Both the position numbers and the translations under genes were made by a program. Shown here piece by piece: positions 31,628-41,393 of a stretch of DNA of 64,000 nucleotides; position 1 is the stretch's first letter, and every line of letters starts with the position of its first letter. The stretch comes from WVYX01 sp039592335 (GTDB taxonomy: Bacteria; Gemmatimonadota; Gemmatimonadetes; Gemmatimonadales; GWC2-71-9), in contig JBDHBX010000002.1 in assembly GCA_039592335.1 (NCBI GenBank), positions 1-64,000 on the forward strand, read 5' to 3'. A model generated the notes under the pieces. It did not search any database, was not told the origin of the DNA, and saw only the letters and a program-made list of their open reading frames with translations.

Positions 31628-32824
31628 GTGACCGACGCGTCCAGGCCGCCACTTCTTCGGGATCCCAACCTTCACGTCGTGTTCGGCGTGACGCTGATGG
31701 CCATGTTGGGCGTGGCTAGCGTGACGCCCGCCTTTCCGCAGATCTCGGCGCAGCTGGATGTCACCCCGCAGTCGGTGGGGCTGTTGATCTCCGTCTTCAC
31801 CCTTCCCGGTGCCATCCTGACCCCGTTCCTGGGCGTGCTGGCCGATCGCTACGGGCGCAAGCGCATCCTGGTGCCGTCGCTCTTCCTGTTCGGTATCGCC
31901 GGCTTCGCCTGCGGCTTCGCGCGCAGCTTCGAGTTGCTCGTGGCGCTGCGCCTGCTGCAGGGGTTGGGGGGGGCGGCGCTGGGCTCGATGAACGTCACGA
32001 TCATCGGCGATCTGTACCAGGGCGCGCGCCGCACGACGGCGTTCGGGTACAACGCCTCGGTGCTCAGCATCGGGACGGCGGTGTATCCAGCCGTCGGCGG
32101 CGCCCTTGCCATGATCGGCTGGTACGTCCCGTTCTTCTTGCCGGTCCTCGCGGTGCCCGTGGGGCTGTTCGTGCTGTTCGTGCTGCAGAGCCCGGAGCCG
32201 GCAGCGCGGGCGAGTCTCGGTGAGTATCTCCGCGCCACGTTCCGCCTGATGCGCAACCGCCAGCTGCTCGCCTTGTTTGCTGCGGGTGTGGTGACGTTCA
32301 TCCTGATCTACGGCGCATACCTCTCGTACCTGCCCTTCCTCCTCGAGGGGTCGTTCGGCTTCGCCTCGCTGTGGATCGGCCTGGTCATGGCGACGACTTC
32401 GGTCGCCACGGCGATCGCGGCGTTCTACCTGGGGCGGCTGGCACGGGCGTATGGTGAGGGGCGGCTCATCAAGTTCGGGTTTCTGCTGTACGTGGCCACG
32501 TTCGCCGCGATCCCGTTCGCTACGTCGATCTGGGGCCTGCTCGTGGTCATCCTGGTGTTCGGCGCCGCCAACGGGATCAACATTCCCTCGATCCTCACCG
32601 TCGTTGCCGGCTACCCACCGGCCGAGTCGCGGGCCGCCTTCATGTCGGTGAACGGCATGTTGCTCCGTCTTGGCCAGACCCTGGGGCCGGTCGTGGCGGG
32701 GGTGGCCTTCACCCTGCGTGGGCTCAACGGGGCCTTCCTGGGAAGCGCCGCGCTCGGCGCTGCCACGCTCCTGCTGCTGCTCGCGTGGGCGCCCAACCGG
32801 GCACTACATTCTCCGGAGCTATGA
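31628..32824 (+). CDS. MFS transporter
   Basis: 398 residues from a GTG, with 12 predicted membrane segments. The loop 2-3 motif reads GVLADRYGRKRILV, the standard major-facilitator signature, and the protein resembles DHA1-type drug exporters or related permeases. The substrate cannot be inferred. It ends in an ATGA overlap with ligA, so the pair are translationally coupled. Confidence 0.88.
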   Translation: MTDASRPPLLRDPNLHVVFGVTLMAMLGVASVTPAFPQISAQLDVTPQSVGLLISVFTLPGAILTPFLGVLADRYGRKRILVPSLFLFGIAGFACGFARSFELLVALRLLQGLGGAALGSMNVTIIGDLYQGARRTTAFGYNASVLSIGTAVYPAVGGALAMIGWYVPFFLPVLAVPVGLFVLFVLQSPEPAARASLGEYLRATFRLMRNRQLLALFAAGVVTFILIYGAYLSYLPFLLEGSFGFASLWIGLVMATTSVATAIAAFYLGRLARAYGEGRLIKFGFLLYVATFAAIPFATSIWGLLVVILVFGAANGINIPSILTVVAGYPPAESRAAFMSVNGMLLRLGQTLGPVVAGVAFTLRGLNGAFLGSAALGAATLLLLLAWAPNRALHSPEL

Positions 32825-34833
32825 ACCGCACCCAGGCCGAGAAGCGCGTTCGCGAGCTTCACACCCAGATCCGGCACCACGACTACCTGTACTACGTCCA
32901 GGACGCGCCGGAGATCTCGGACGAGGCGTTCGACGCACTCTTCCGCGAGCTCAAGGAGCTGGAGGGGCGGTTCCCCGAACTCCTGACGCCCGATTCGCCC
33001 ACTCAGCGCGTGGCCGGTGCCGCGCTCGACAAGTTCCCCACGGTCGAACACACCGCTCCGATGTTGAGCCTGGACTCCAGCCAGGAGAGAGCGCAGCTCC
33101 AGCGCTTCGACGAGCGGTTGCGCAAGGCGGTTGGCGGGGACGTCGCCTACGTGGTCGATCCCAAGCTCGACGGCGCATCGGTGGAGCTGGTGTACGAGCA
33201 GGGTGCGCTGGTGCGCGCCTCGACGCGCGGCGACGGACAGCGCGGCGAGGGAATCACCGAGAACGTCCGCACCATTCGGACCGCCCCATTGCGGCTGCGG
33301 GACAAGAACCGGACTGCGCCCGCGCTGCTGGCCGTGCGGGGCGAGGTGATCATGCGGGTGGAGGCATTCGAAAGACTGAACGAGCGGCTGCTGGCGGAGG
33401 GTAGGGAGCCGTTCGCCAACCCACGCAATGCCGCGGCGGGCTCCCTGCGGCAGCTCGATCCCCAGATCACCGCGCAGCGGCCGCTCGATCTGTACGTGTA
33501 CGACATTTTGGCCGTGGAAGGCGTGGACGTGGCGACGCAGTGGAAGGCGTTGGCGGCGCTGCGGGAGTGGGGCTTCCCCGTGAACGAGTTGGCGCGGCGG
33601 GTCGACTCGGTCGAGGAGATCGCGGCCTACCACGAGGGGCTGCACGAGCAGCGCGACGACCTGGCGTACGAGATCGACGGCGTCGTGATCAAGCTCGACG
33701 ACCTCGCGGTGCGCGACGAGCTCGGGGCCACGTCGCACCACCCGCGTTGGGCGTATGCGTTCAAGTTCCCGCCGCGCAAGGAAGTGACCCGGGTGCTCGC
33801 GATCGTGTCCAGCGTGGGGCGTACCGGTGCGGTCACGCCGATCGCGATGCTCCGTCCAGTGGAGCTGGGCGGCGTGACGGTGAGCCGCGCCAGCCTGCAC
33901 AACCGGGACGAGGTGGTGCGCAAGGACATCCGCGAGGGCGACCGCGTGCGGGTGCAGCGTGCCGGCGATGTGATCCCGCAAGTGCTCGAGCGCGTGGCCG
34001 AGCCGGGGCGCAAGCGCGCGGCCAAGTACCGCATGCCCGGCAAGTGCCCGTCGTGCGGAACGCGACTACTCGAGCGGGGGCCGTTCACGATCTGCCCCAA
34101 TAGCTTCGAGTGTCCCGCGCAGCTGGCCGGGAGAATCCAGCACTTCGCGTCGCGCGACGCCCTGGACATCGAGGGATTGGGCGAGGAAACGGCCAAGCTG
34201 CTCGTGACCGAAGGTCTCGTGCGGCAACTGCCCGATCTGTTCGATCTCACACCTCAACAGCTCGTGACCCTCGAGGGGTTCGCGGAGAAGTCGGCGGAGA
34301 ATCTGGTGGACGGGCTCGCCAGGGCATCGCATGCAGAGCTACACCGGTTCCTGATCGGTCTGGGGATTCCGGAGGTAGGCGTCGCGGTCGCGAAGGACCT
34401 GGCGCGGCACTTCCGTTCGCTCGCCGCGCTGCGCCGCGCTTCCGGCGAAGACCTGGAGGCGGTCCCGGGCGTGGGGCCGAAGATGGCGGAGCAGATCGGG
34501 GCGTTCTTCGGCGACGAGCGTAACCGACAGATCCTGGAGACGCTCCTCGCGAAGGTGGCGTTGGTGGAGCCGACCGGCGAGGCCGACGCGCAGCTCGCGG
34601 GGCTCAAGGTGGTATTCACCGGCGGGTTGACGCGCCTGTCCCGGCGTGACGCCAAGCAGCTGGTCGAGTCACTCGGCGGGCGGGTGACCTCATCGGTGAG
34701 CAAGGAGACCACCTTCGTCGTCGTGGGCGACAACCCAGGCTCCAAGTTCGGCGACGCGCAGCGCCTCGGGGTGCAGACGCTCACCGAAGAGGAGTTCGTG
34801 GGATTCGTGCGCTCCAGGGGGGGCGACGTCTAG
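32821..34833 (+). CDS. ligA: NAD-dependent DNA ligase
   Basis: 670 residues, normal for LigA. The adenylated lysine is K115 in VVDPKLDGAS. The NTase domain (about 1-320) precedes an OB fold, the four-Cys zinc finger (CPSCG...CPNSFECP near residue 410), helix-hairpin-helix repeats (about 440-580) and a C-terminal BRCT domain. It seals nicks in replication and repair. The start at 32821 is fixed by the ATGA overlap with the MFS gene. A polX gene starts right after its stop. Confidence 0.97.
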   Translation: MNRTQAEKRVRELHTQIRHHDYLYYVQDAPEISDEAFDALFRELKELEGRFPELLTPDSPTQRVAGAALDKFPTVEHTAPMLSLDSSQERAQLQRFDERLRKAVGGDVAYVVDPKLDGASVELVYEQGALVRASTRGDGQRGEGITENVRTIRTAPLRLRDKNRTAPALLAVRGEVIMRVEAFERLNERLLAEGREPFANPRNAAAGSLRQLDPQITAQRPLDLYVYDILAVEGVDVATQWKALAALREWGFPVNELARRVDSVEEIAAYHEGLHEQRDDLAYEIDGVVIKLDDLAVRDELGATSHHPRWAYAFKFPPRKEVTRVLAIVSSVGRTGAVTPIAMLRPVELGGVTVSRASLHNRDEVVRKDIREGDRVRVQRAGDVIPQVLERVAEPGRKRAAKYRMPGKCPSCGTRLLERGPFTICPNSFECPAQLAGRIQHFASRDALDIEGLGEETAKLLVTEGLVRQLPDLFDLTPQQLVTLEGFAEKSAENLVDGLARASHAELHRFLIGLGIPEVGVAVAKDLARHFRSLAALRRASGEDLEAVPGVGPKMAEQIGAFFGDERNRQILETLLAKVALVEPTGEADAQLAGLKVVFTGGLTRLSRRDAKQLVESLGGRVTSSVSKETTFVVVGDNPGSKFGDAQRLGVQTLTEEEFVGFVRSRGGDV

Positions 34834-36582
34834 GTGGAGAACATCGAGATCGCGCGCGTCCTGGACGACGTCGCCGTACTGCTGGAGATCAAAGGCGCCA
34901 ATCCCTTCCGCATCCGCGCCTATCAGAACGCAGCCCGCACCATCGAATCGCACACCACGCCGCTCCGTAAGATGGTGGACGATGAAGCCGACCTCACCGA
35001 GCTCCCCGCGGTCGGCAAGGACATGTCGAGTCACATCACCGAGCTGGTCACCGCCGGCAGGTTGTCGCTGCTCGACGAGCTGGCCGAGGAGATCCCCCTC
35101 ACGCTCATCGAGCTGACCCGCCTGCCCGGCGTGGGCGCCAAGAAGGCGAAGAAGCTGTGGGACGAGCTCGGCGTGGAGACGATCGACGACCTGGAGCGCG
35201 TGGCGCAGCAGGGTGACATCGCGCGGCTCGCGGGATTCGGGGAGAAGAGCCAGCAGAAGATCCTCTCGGCCATCGCCGCCTACCGCAAGCGCACCGGTCG
35301 CATCCGGCTCGCCGATGCCGAGCAGTTCGTAGAGCCCCTGCTCGAGCACCTGCGGGGGCTCGCCACGGTGGAGCGGATCGAGGTTGCCGGTAGCTACCGC
35401 CGCCGCCGGGAGACGGTCGGCGACATCGACATTTTGGTGATCGCGCGCGCGACGGCGGATGTGATGGAGTGTTTCACCTCCTATCGGGACGTGCGCAAGG
35501 TGGAGCTGGCAGGAGAGACCAAGGCCACCGTCATCCTCAAGTCGGGTCTCCAGGTCGACCTGCGTCTGCTCCCTCCCGATAGCTACGGTGCCGCGCTGCA
35601 GTATTTCACAGGTTCCAAGGAGCACAACGTCAAGCTGCGCAAGCGCGCGGCGGCGCGGGGGCTGAGCATCTCAGAGTACGGTGTCGTGCAGGTGTCGGAG
35701 GGGAGTGAGGCTACCGAGCCCGGATCGGGCGAGCCTGTGGCGGGGCAGGACGAGGCGGATGTCTACGCCGCCGTAGGACTCCCGTGGATCGCACCGGAGC
35801 TCCGGGAGGATCGGGGGGAGATCGAGGCGGCCGACGCAGGGAATCTCCCCGAGTTGATCGCGCTCGACGACGTGCGGGGCGACCTCCAGATGCACTCCAC
35901 CTGGTCCGACGGCAAGAGCTCAATCGAGGAGATGCTCGACGGCTGTCTGGCGCGGGGCTACGAGTACTTCGCCATCACCGACCACAGCAAGGCCCTGGCC
36001 ATGACCGGCGGGCTCGACGCGGCCAGGCTGCGGGAGCAGTGGGAGGAGATCGAGGAGATCGCCGGCCGGCGGAAGGAGATCCGGATTCTTCGTGGGATGG
36101 AGGTGGACATCCTGGCCGACGGGAGTCTCGATCTCGAGGACGAGATGCTGGAGCAGCTGGACGTCGTGCTCGTGTCGGTCCACTCCCGGTTGGACCTGCC
36201 CGCCGCCGAGCAGACCGAGCGCATCCTGCGTGCGGTGGCGCATCCGGCGGTGCACATTCTGGCGCACCCGACGGCCCGCCTGATCAACCGCCGCGACCCG
36301 ATGGAGTTCGACGTGGACGAGGTGCTGGCCTGCTGCGCCGAGCACGACGTCATCGTGGAACTCAACACCCACCCCGAGCGGTTGGACCTGAAGGACACCC
36401 ACCTGATACGCGCGCGGGAGCTGGGACTCAAAGTCTCCCTCGGGACGGACGCACACCGGGTGCGCGACCTCGACCTGATGAAGTATGGCATCGATCAGGC
36501 GCGCCGGGCATGGCTCGGCAGGAAGGACGTGATCAACACCTACCCGCTGCGGCGGTTGCTGAACCTGTTCCGAGGGAACTAA
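34834..36582 (+). CDS. polX: DNA polymerase X with C-terminal PHP domain
   Basis: 582 residues from the GTG immediately after ligA. Helix-hairpin-helix motifs (LTRLPGVGAKKAKKL) precede the polymerase core with catalytic Asps in GSYRRRRETVGDIDIL and LQVDLRL. From about residue 348 the PHP domain holds DLQMHSTWSDG, YFAITDHS, GMEVDIL and HPTARL, the metal ligands of the 3'-5' exonuclease/phosphoesterase. PolX fills short gaps in base-excision repair; adjacency to ligA fits that role. A Glu/Gly-rich linker of about 45 residues joins the two domains. Confidence 0.95.
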   Translation: MENIEIARVLDDVAVLLEIKGANPFRIRAYQNAARTIESHTTPLRKMVDDEADLTELPAVGKDMSSHITELVTAGRLSLLDELAEEIPLTLIELTRLPGVGAKKAKKLWDELGVETIDDLERVAQQGDIARLAGFGEKSQQKILSAIAAYRKRTGRIRLADAEQFVEPLLEHLRGLATVERIEVAGSYRRRRETVGDIDILVIARATADVMECFTSYRDVRKVELAGETKATVILKSGLQVDLRLLPPDSYGAALQYFTGSKEHNVKLRKRAAARGLSISEYGVVQVSEGSEATEPGSGEPVAGQDEADVYAAVGLPWIAPELREDRGEIEAADAGNLPELIALDDVRGDLQMHSTWSDGKSSIEEMLDGCLARGYEYFAITDHSKALAMTGGLDAARLREQWEEIEEIAGRRKEIRILRGMEVDILADGSLDLEDEMLEQLDVVLVSVHSRLDLPAAEQTERILRAVAHPAVHILAHPTARLINRRDPMEFDVDEVLACCAEHDVIVELNTHPERLDLKDTHLIRARELGLKVSLGTDAHRVRDLDLMKYGIDQARRAWLGRKDVINTYPLRRLLNLFRGN

Positions 36583-36611
36583 CTGGACGCACATCCACAA
36601 GGAGCTGCACG

Positions 36612-36803
36612 ATGGCGACCATCAAGGTGCGCAAGAACGGCCCCTACCTGGTGACCGGCGGCAGCGAGCTCACCGACCACGAGGGCAACCCCATCGAGCC
36701 CAAGAATGCGGAGAACTTCGCGCTCTGTCGCTGCGGCAACTCACGCAACAAACCGTTCTGCGACGGCGCGCACTCGGTCTCCGGCTTCAGCGATTCCGAG
36801 TGA
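36612..36803 (+). CDS. CDGSH iron-sulfur domain protein
   Basis: 63 residues. The cluster motif is complete: C39, C41, C50 and H54 in LCRCGNSRNKPFCDGAH, which bind a 2Fe-2S cluster with three Cys and one His. It is a single-domain bacterial MitoNEET relative. AAGGAGC lies about 8 bases before the ATG. It sits between polX and corA with its own small gaps and no obvious operon partner; an electron-transfer or redox-sensing role is only inferred. Confidence 0.92.
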   Translation: MATIKVRKNGPYLVTGGSELTDHEGNPIEPKNAENFALCRCGNSRNKPFCDGAHSVSGFSDSE

Positions 36804-36841
36804 TCGCGCCGCAGCGGCAGTACTAGACTGGAGGGAAAGCG

Positions 36842-37915
36842 ATGCGGAAGCTGTTTCAGAGGGAGTCCGAGAAAGCCGGCCTGGTCCCGGGCGCGCTGGT
36901 GCATGTCGGGGAGGCATCCACGGCCCCCGTGCGAATCACCGTGATGGACTACGGCGCGGAGCGGGTCGAGGAGCGGGAACTGACGAGCGTCGAGGAGTGC
37001 CTGCCGTACCGTTCGTCGTCGACCGTGACCTGGATCAACGTGGACGGGGTACACCGACCCGAGATTGTCGAGGCGTTCGGCCGGCACTTCGGTCTCCACG
37101 CGCTGCTCCTCGAAGACATCATGCATACGGGACAGCGTCCCAAGGTGGAGGATTTCGGTGACCACATGTTCCTGGTCTTGCGTATGTTGTACGACCCCGA
37201 CGAGACGGACGCCGTCTTCGAGGTGGAGAGCGAACAGGTAAGCATTGTGCTGGGTCCCTCCTGGGTGTTGACCTTCCAGGAGAGTGAGGGCGACATCTTC
37301 GATCCGGTGCGCGCGCGCATCCGGCAGGCTCGTGGGCGAATCCGCAAGATGGGCGCCGATTATCTTGCGTACGCGATCATGGACATGGTCGTAGACAAGT
37401 ATTTCTCCCTGCTGGAGGGGTTCGGCGATTACTTGGAGATCCTGGAAGAGACGCTGCTCGAGAATCCCACCCAGGCCACGTTGGCGGAGATCCGTGACAC
37501 CAAGCGCGCCTTAATCCATGTGCGCCGTGCCGTGTGGCCGCTGCGAGACGTCCTCAGCATGCTGCTGCGCGGCGAAGCGAAGCTCTTCAAGAAACCGACG
37601 CTGGTGTTCCTCCGGGACCTCTACGACCACATGATTCGCGTGGTCGACGTGGTCGAAACCCTGCGCGAGCTCACGGGCGGCATGCTCGACATCTACATGT
37701 CCAGCGTGAGCAATCGGATGAACGAGGTCATGAAGGTGTTGACCATCGTGGCGACGGTGTTTATTCCGCTCACCTTCATCGCCGGGATCTACGGCATGAA
37801 CTTCGATACCATGCCGGAGCTGCATTGGTCGCACGGCTATTGGTACGTGTGGGCGCTTATGCTCGCGGTGGGGCTCGTCATGCTCGTGTACTTCCGGGTC
37901 AAAAAGTGGCTGTGA
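36842..37915 (+). CDS. corA: CorA-family magnesium transporter
   Basis: 357 residues with GGAGGGA before the ATG. A large cytoplasmic N-terminal domain is followed by the long stalk helix and two C-terminal membrane segments; the selectivity motif YGMNF lies between them (IYGMNFDTMPEL). CorA pentamers import Mg2+ (or Co2+/Zn2+). No regulation is visible. Confidence 0.95.
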   Translation: MRKLFQRESEKAGLVPGALVHVGEASTAPVRITVMDYGAERVEERELTSVEECLPYRSSSTVTWINVDGVHRPEIVEAFGRHFGLHALLLEDIMHTGQRPKVEDFGDHMFLVLRMLYDPDETDAVFEVESEQVSIVLGPSWVLTFQESEGDIFDPVRARIRQARGRIRKMGADYLAYAIMDMVVDKYFSLLEGFGDYLEILEETLLENPTQATLAEIRDTKRALIHVRRAVWPLRDVLSMLLRGEAKLFKKPTLVFLRDLYDHMIRVVDVVETLRELTGGMLDIYMSSVSNRMNEVMKVLTIVATVFIPLTFIAGIYGMNFDTMPELHWSHGYWYVWALMLAVGLVMLVYFRVKKWL

Positions 37916-37986
37916 ACGTTGCGACGCCGTCGCTGCCGGAGTAGTTTGACGGCGCTGTCCAACCTGAAGAGATCAACGAGGCTCAC

Positions 37987-38739
37987 GTGAAGATCGCCGT
38001 GTGTATCAAACGGGTTCCCGACTCGGAGGCCCGCATCAAGGTCGGCGCCGACGGCAAGTCCATCGACGAGAGCGGCGTCAAGTTCGTGCTCAATCCCTAC
38101 GATGAATACGCCGTCGAGGAAGCGCTCAGGCTGAAGGAGGCGGCCGGCGCTGGCGACGTCGTGGTCGTTTGCGTCGGGCCGGAGGCCGCGCAGGAGACCA
38201 TTCGTACCGCGCTGGCCATGGGGGCCGATACGGGAGTGCTGCTCAGGGCCAATGCCGTGGGACTCGACCCGCTGCCGGTTGCCCAGGCATTGGCGGCCGA
38301 GCTCAAGGACGGCGGCTACGATCTGGTCCTGTGCGGCAAGATGGCGATCGACGACTCCAGCCACAGTGTAGGGCCGATGGTGGCGGAACTGCTCGGGCTT
38401 CCGTGCGTGTCCGCGGCGACGCACCTGGAGATCGCCGACGGCGCGGGCAAGGCCGAGCGCGAGGTCGAGGGCGGCGTCGAGGTCGTGGAGTTCGCCCTCC
38501 CGGCGGTGATCACAGCCGACAAGGGGCTCAACGAGCCGCGCTACCCCGCGCTGCGGGGCATCATGATGGCGAAGAAGAAGCCGCTGGAGACGAAGGATGC
38601 GGCGCTCGAGGCCGGGGATATCGAGGTGGTGAACCTCACTCCTCCCGCGGAGCGGAAGGCGGGACGGATCGTGGGAGAGGGGCCGGACGCGGTACCCGCG
38701 TTGGTCGAGGCGCTCCGCAACGAAGCGAAGGTGCTCTGA
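37987..38739 (+). CDS. etfB: electron transfer flavoprotein beta subunit
   Basis: 250 residues from a GTG. The start MKIAVCIKRVPDSEARIKV, the NPYDEYAVEEALRLKE stretch and KMAIDD are typical of EtfB, which holds AMP. With EtfA it accepts electrons from acyl-CoA dehydrogenases and passes them to ETF-quinone oxidoreductase. Its stop overlaps the etfA start (TGATG). Confidence 0.95.
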   Translation: MKIAVCIKRVPDSEARIKVGADGKSIDESGVKFVLNPYDEYAVEEALRLKEAAGAGDVVVVCVGPEAAQETIRTALAMGADTGVLLRANAVGLDPLPVAQALAAELKDGGYDLVLCGKMAIDDSSHSVGPMVAELLGLPCVSAATHLEIADGAGKAEREVEGGVEVVEFALPAVITADKGLNEPRYPALRGIMMAKKKPLETKDAALEAGDIEVVNLTPPAERKAGRIVGEGPDAVPALVEALRNEAKVL

Positions 38740-39710
38740 TGGCCGGCGTGATCGCAGTACTCGAGCAGCGTGACGGCGTGCTGAAGCGCGTCTCACATGA
38801 GGCGCTCACGGCAGCCAGGTCGTTGGCCGATGCGCTGGGCGGTGAGGCGCACGCGTTGATCATGGGACCCGCTGGCATGGACGCCGGCGAGGTGGGGACG
38901 TACGGCGCGGAGAAGGCCTTCGTCACCGCCGACGACGCCCTGACCCTGTACCAGGCTGACCACTACGCGCACATCGCGGCCGGACGGGTGCAGGCCGGCG
39001 ACTACGCTGCGGTGATTGTGCCGGCGACGGCGCTCGGCAAGGACCTAGCGCCGCGCATTGCCGCGAAGCTGGCATGCCCGCTCGCCTCCGACGTGACGAG
39101 CGTGACGCACGACGGCGCCATCGTGGTGACGCGACCGGTGTATGCGGGGAAGGCCAACTACACGCTCAAGATCACCGCCCAACCCTGCGTGATATCGCTC
39201 AGGCCCAATGCGGTCATGCCGGCCGAGGCCAAGCGCGACGCGGCGCTGGAGCAGGTGCCCGCGGCGGGCGGCGACAAGGCCGCGACCGCCAGGACGCTGG
39301 CGGTCAAGCAGCCCGAGCGCGCGGCACAGGACGTGGCCGAGGCGTCGGTCGTGGTGGCCGGCGGCCGCGGGCTCAAGGATGCGGAGAGCTTCAAACTCAT
39401 AGAGGATCTTGCCGAGGCCGTGGGTGGCGCGGTGGGCGCGTCCCGAGCGGTGGTGGACGCGGGTTGGCGGTCGCATGCGGAGCAGGTTGGGCAGACCGGC
39501 AAGGTGGTGAGCCCCAACCTCTACTTCGCCATCGGGATCTCCGGGGCCATCCAGCACCTGGCGGGCATCCGCACCGCGAAGACCATCGTGGCGATCAACA
39601 AGGACCCCGACGCGCCGATTTTCAAGGTGGCCGACTATGGGATCGTGGGAGACCTCTTCGCGATCGTCCCGCGGCTCACTGAGGAAATCAACCGGGCCAA
39701 GGAGGGCTGA
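38739..39710 (+). CDS. etfA: electron transfer flavoprotein alpha subunit
   Basis: 323 residues. The C-terminal FAD domain reads VVVAGGRGLKDAESFKLIEDLA, GASRAVVDAGWRSHAEQVGQTGKVV and YFAIGISGAIQHLAGI, the EtfA signature. Translation is coupled to etfB by a one-base overlap, and the ETF-QO gene follows 4 bases later with AAGGAGG inside the etfA end. Confidence 0.96.
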   Translation: MAGVIAVLEQRDGVLKRVSHEALTAARSLADALGGEAHALIMGPAGMDAGEVGTYGAEKAFVTADDALTLYQADHYAHIAAGRVQAGDYAAVIVPATALGKDLAPRIAAKLACPLASDVTSVTHDGAIVVTRPVYAGKANYTLKITAQPCVISLRPNAVMPAEAKRDAALEQVPAAGGDKAATARTLAVKQPERAAQDVAEASVVVAGGRGLKDAESFKLIEDLAEAVGGAVGASRAVVDAGWRSHAEQVGQTGKVVSPNLYFAIGISGAIQHLAGIRTAKTIVAINKDPDAPIFKVADYGIVGDLFAIVPRLTEEINRAKEG

Positions 39711-39714
39711 GCCC

Positions 39715-41373
39715 ATGGCGGGACCGCTCGTTCCCGCGGATCACCAGCCCGACCTCCCCCGCGAACAGCTCGTTCTCACCGAGTCCCCCGGCGAGGACCG
39801 CATCGACATGGATGTGGTCTTCGTCGGTGCGGGTCCCGCCGGTCTCGCGGGCGCGATCCGCCTCGCTCAGCTGGTCCGGCAGGACAACGAAGCGGGCGAC
39901 GGGATCGGCGAGGTCAACATCGGTGTGCTGGAGAAGGCCGCATCGCTGGGGGAGCACTCCCTTTCGGGAGCCGTCGTCAATCCGCGCGCCTTCCGCACGC
40001 TCTTCCCGGAGCTGGGCGACGCCGACTTCCCCTTCGGGGTGCCGGTGGAGAAGGAATCGATTTACTGGCTCTCGAAGAAGTCTGCGAAGCGGCTACCTGC
40101 GCCTCCGACCATGCGCAATCACGGCAACTACGTGGCCTCCATCTGCGAAATCGTGCGGTGGCTCGGGGAGAAGGCGCAGGAGGCGGGAGTGGACGTGCTC
40201 CCCGGGTTCCCGGCGGGCGCGCTGCTGACCGAGGGAAGCCGCGTCACCGGCGTGCGCACCGTCGCGACCGGGCTCGATCGTGATGGCAATGAGATGTCCA
40301 GTTACATGCCCCCGGCCGACATCGTGGCCAGGGTGACGGCGCTGGCCGAGGGCACGCGCGGCATGCTGTCGCAGGCGTACCAGGAGTGGCAGCGAATCGG
40401 CTCCGAGAACCCCCAGATCTTCGCGCTCGGCGTGAAGGAGCTGTGGGAGCTCAAGCAACCGCTCGACCGGGTGATCCACACCATGGGGTGGCCGCTGCCG
40501 AACGACACATTCGGTGGCAGCTTCATGTATCCGCTGGAGCCCATGGTGGCCGCGCTCGGGCTGGTCGTGGGGCTGGATTACCCCTATGTCGAGCTGGACG
40601 TGCACGACCTGCTGCAGCGGCTGAAGCTGCACCCGCTCTTCCGGCCCTACCTGGAGGGCGGCGAGATGGTGGAGTGGGGTGCCAAGACCATTCCCGAGGG
40701 CGGGTACCACGCGCTGCCCGAGCGGTTGTCCGGGGACGGTGTGGTGATCCTCGGCGACTCGGCGGGCCTGGTGGACGTTCCCTCGCTCAAGGGGATCCAC
40801 TACGCGATGCAGTCGGGGATCTATGCCGCAGAGGCGATCTTCGCGGCGCTCAAGGCCGACGACACGTCGGGTGGTGCGCTGGGCGCGTACGATCGGGCGC
40901 TGCACGCCTCCTATGTGCGCGACGACCTGTTCCGCACCCGTAACATGCGTCTCGCCTTCAAGGACGGTTTCTACAGGGGTGCAGCTAAAGCGGCGCTCAT
41001 GTCCGTCACCGGTGGGAGGCTGTTGGGCAGGCGGATCGCCATGGAACGGGATGCTGCGGCGCCACGGGGCCCGGGAGCCGATGAGCCGATCGTGCCCGAC
41101 AACACGCTCACCTTTAGCAAGGTGGACGCCGTGTTCAAGTCGGGCAACGCGACGCGCGATACGATCCCCACGCACCTCGTCATCGGCGAGAATGTCTCGC
41201 CGGAGCTGACGACGTTCTATGCCAGGATGTGCCCGGCCGGCGTGTACGAGGCGGCGGACGGCACGCTGGTGGTGAACGCGCCCAACTGCGTGGACTGCAA
41301 GGCGACCGACGTCGTGGGACCGCGGTGGACGCCGCGCGAAGGAGGAGCGGGGCCGCAATACAAGCGGATGTAG
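39715..41373 (+). CDS. electron transfer flavoprotein-quinone oxidoreductase
   Basis: 552 residues from the ATG at 39715. An FAD Rossmann motif (VVFVGAGPAGLAGAIRLAQL), GEHSLSGAVVNPRAF, GVKELW, HTMGWPLPNDTFGGSFMYPL, GLDYPY and KGIHYAMQSGI match ETF-QO throughout. It oxidises reduced ETF and reduces quinone at the membrane. The C-terminal 4Fe-4S domain has C506 (MCPAGVYE), C525 and C528 (NCVDCK), but the expected fourth cysteine is Thr531 (CKATD instead of CKTCD). The cluster may therefore use another ligand, be 3Fe-4S, or be absent. Confidence 0.93.
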   Translation: MAGPLVPADHQPDLPREQLVLTESPGEDRIDMDVVFVGAGPAGLAGAIRLAQLVRQDNEAGDGIGEVNIGVLEKAASLGEHSLSGAVVNPRAFRTLFPELGDADFPFGVPVEKESIYWLSKKSAKRLPAPPTMRNHGNYVASICEIVRWLGEKAQEAGVDVLPGFPAGALLTEGSRVTGVRTVATGLDRDGNEMSSYMPPADIVARVTALAEGTRGMLSQAYQEWQRIGSENPQIFALGVKELWELKQPLDRVIHTMGWPLPNDTFGGSFMYPLEPMVAALGLVVGLDYPYVELDVHDLLQRLKLHPLFRPYLEGGEMVEWGAKTIPEGGYHALPERLSGDGVVILGDSAGLVDVPSLKGIHYAMQSGIYAAEAIFAALKADDTSGGALGAYDRALHASYVRDDLFRTRNMRLAFKDGFYRGAAKAALMSVTGGRLLGRRIAMERDAAAPRGPGADEPIVPDNTLTFSKVDAVFKSGNATRDTIPTHLVIGENVSPELTTFYARMCPAGVYEAADGTLVVNAPNCVDCKATDVVGPRWTPREGGAGPQYKRM

Positions 41374-41389
41374 TCGGGGTCAGCCCGAC
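41373..41389. terminator. short hairpin between convergent genes
   Basis: GTCGGG at 41373-41378 and CCCGAC at 41384-41389 form a 6-bp stem with a 5-base loop in the 20-base gap between ETF-QO and the convergent esterase. No T-tract follows on either strand, so termination activity is uncertain. Confidence 0.35.
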
Positions 41390-41393
41390 GCGT

